Assembly: GCF_026212465.1 (NCBI RefSeq)
Contig: NC_080063.1
Span: 870,501 to 934,500, forward strand
Source of the DNA: Amaranthus tricolor
Lineage: Eukaryota; Streptophyta; Magnoliopsida; Caryophyllales; Amaranthaceae
Reading direction: 5' to 3'
DNA length: 64,000 nt
The position numbers were made by a program, and so were the translations under genes. Positions 62,101 through 64,000 of this stretch are shown here, one piece after another. Numbering within the stretch: position 1 is the stretch's first letter; each line of letters opens with the position of its first letter. The notes under the pieces were generated by a model. It saw only the letters and a list, made by a program, of their open reading frames with translations, was not told where the DNA came from and ran no database searches.

Positions 62101-64000
62101 TTCTTCATTGATCATTGATCCTTGTTCATTCTTCATCGTTCATTCTTCATTGATCATTGACCCTTGTTCATTCTTCATAGTTCATTCTTCATTGATCATT
62201 GATCCTTGTTCATTCTTCATCGTTCACTCATCATTGATCATTGATCCTTGTTCATTCTTCTACATTCATTCGTCATTGATCATTGATCCTTGTTTATTAT
62301 TCATTGATCATTGATCCTTGTTCATTCTTCATCGTTCATTCGTCATTGACCATTGATCCTTGTACATTCTTCATCGTTCATTCGTCATTGACCATTAATC
62401 CTTGTTCATTCTTCATCGTTCATTCTTCATTGACCATTAATCCTTGTTCATTCTTCATCGTTCATTCATCATTGACCATTGATCCTTGTTCATTCTTCAT
62501 CGTTCCTTCGTCATTGACCATTAATCCTTGTTCATTCTTCATTGATCAGTGATCCTTGTACATTCTTCATCGTTCATTCTTCATTGATCATTGATCCTTG
62601 TTGATTCTTCATCGTTCATTCGTCATTAATCATGGATCCTTCTTCATTCTTCATCGTTCATTCTTCATTGATCATTGATCCTTCTTCATTCTTCATCATT
62701 CATTCTTCATTGATCATTGATCCTTGTTCATTCTTCATCGTTCATTCGTCATTGACCATTAATCCTTGTACATTCTTAATCGTTCATTCTTCATTGATCA
62801 TTGATCCTTGTTCATTCTTCATCGTTCATTCTTCATTGATCATTGATCCTTGTTCATTCTTCATAGTTCATTCTTCATTGATCATTGATCCTTGTTCATT
62901 CTTCATCGTTCATTCGTCATTGACCATTAATCCTTGTTCATTCTTCATCGTTTATTCTTCATTGATCATTGATCCTTGTTCATTCTTCATCGTTCATTCT
63001 TCATTGATCATTGATCCTTGTTCATTCTTCATCTTTTATTCGTCATTGACCATTGATCCTTGTTCATTCTTCATCGTTCATTCTTCATTGATCAGTGATC
63101 CTTGTTCATTCTTCATCGTTTATTCTTCATTGATCATTGATCCTTGTTCATTCTTCATCGTTCATTCTTCATTGATCATTGATCCTTGTTCATTCTTCAT
63201 CGTTCATTCTTCATTGATCATTGATCCTTGTTCATTCTTCATCGTTCATTCGTCATTGACCATTAATCCTTGTTCATTCTTCATCGTTTATTCTTCATTT
63301 ATCATTGATCCTTGTTCATTCTTCATTGTTCATTCGTCATTGATCATTGATCCTTGTACATTCTTCATCGTTCATTCATCATTGATCATTCATCCTTGTT
63401 CATTCTTCTACATTCATTCGTCATTGATCATTGATCCTTGTTCATTATTCATTGATCATTGATCCTTGTTCATTTTTCATCGTTCATTCGTCATTGACCA
63501 TTGATCCTTGTACATTCTTCATCGTTCATTCGTCATTGACCATTAATCCTTGTTCATTCTTCATCGTTCATTCTTCATTGACCATTAATCCTTGTTCATT
63601 CTTCATCGTTCATTCGTCATTGACCATTGATCCTTGTTCATTCTTCATCGTTCATTCGTCATTTACCATTAATCCTTGTTCATTCTTCATCGTTCATTCT
63701 TCATTGATCAGTGATCCTTGTACATTCTTCATCGTTCATTCTTCATTGATCATTGATCCTTGTTGATTCTTCATCGTTCATTCGTCATTAATCATTGATC
63801 CTTCTTCATTCTTCATCGTTCATTCTTCATTGATCATTGATCCTTCTTCATTCTTCATCGTTCATTCTTCATTGATCATTGATCCTTGTTCATTCTTCAT
63901 CGTTCATTCGTCATTGACCATTAATCCTTGTACATTCTTCATCGTTCATTCTTCATTGATCATTGATCCTTGTTCATTCTTCATCGTTCATTCTTCATTG
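58524..64000. repeat. Higher-order duplication with 3458-bp offset
   Basis: Landmarks at 58524, 58825, 59174 and 59973 recur at 61982, 62283, 62632 and 63431, including the private variant CATGGATCCTTC (about 59173 and 62631). The second copy runs to the window end. Confidence 0.8.

Larger units (their letters stand above)
23236..64000. repeat. 42-bp satellite array, right part
   Basis: About 970 monomers of the same heptad-based 42-bp repeat in the same orientation as the left array, continuing past the window end. Length variants recur: 28 bp (four heptads), 37 bp (5-bp loss, word ATTATCGTTCATCG) and 56 bp (two extra heptads). They mark higher-order repeats. No gene, mobile insertion or other interruption is seen in these 40.8 kb. 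Confidence 0.97.

Noticed and set aside
23275..63766. More than fifty satellite ORFs of 65-341 codons in the right array
   Set aside because: Same reason as in the left array. The ORF ends coincide with 28-, 37- and 56-bp monomers, not with gene boundaries.
23236..64000. CRISPR-like array
   Set aside because: There are no unique spacers between conserved repeats; the whole 42-bp unit is repeated, and the context is a plant pararetrovirus.
1..64000. Telomere-derived repeat
   Set aside because: The heptad period matches plant telomeres, but the words (TTCATTC, ATCATTG) do not resemble TTTAGGG and no telomere repeat is seen.

Overview
The window looks like nuclear DNA of a flowering plant. It is a very long, AT-rich 42-bp satellite array interrupted near its left end by a cluster of endogenous pararetrovirus (Caulimoviridae) copies. 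No host protein-coding gene, rRNA or tRNA gene was recognised. The host species cannot be named from the sequence. The virus is assigned to the family with confidence: 30K-type movement protein, CCHC knuckle, aspartic protease, reverse transcriptase and RNase H in one polyprotein, no integrase, initiator-tRNA-Met primer site. The genus is less certain; the 7.53-kb unit and a second ORF of 434 codons overlapping the end of the polyprotein fit Florendovirus best.

Layout: (1) 1-4262, satellite, about 100 monomers. (2) 4259-5338, about 1.1 kb of scrambled AT-rich filler built from short direct and inverted repeats, pieces of inverted satellite and pieces resembling the viral leader. (3) 5339-23009, the viral cluster. 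On the minus strand, a head-to-tail run consists of copy B (16031 down to about 12845, with an internal 4.35-kb deletion) followed by copy A (complete, down to 5339). At 16031/16032 it is joined head-to-head to copy C on the plus strand (16032-23009), which lacks only the viral leader and the first 100 codons of the polyprotein. (4) 23010-23235, a second short filler. (5) 23236-64000, about 970 further satellite monomers in the same orientation as the left array, organised in nested higher-order repeats with offsets such as 784, 1204, 1465, 1549, 3061, 3458 and 3770 bp.

Copy A has both ORFs open. Upstream lies a complete promoter region (contributed by copy B) and downstream a second copy of the promoter/poly(A) region, so the locus holds more than one genome length. 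A and B carry a 73-bp tandem duplication containing an as-1-like element that C lacks. Copies A and C differ by only two residues in the aligned polyprotein, so the cluster is young or homogenised. The cluster's outer ends and the B end of the inverted junction all lie within about 30 nt of the primer-binding site. This fits capture of viral DNA opened at its minus-strand discontinuity. All functional statements are inferences from motifs; no search or alignment was run.
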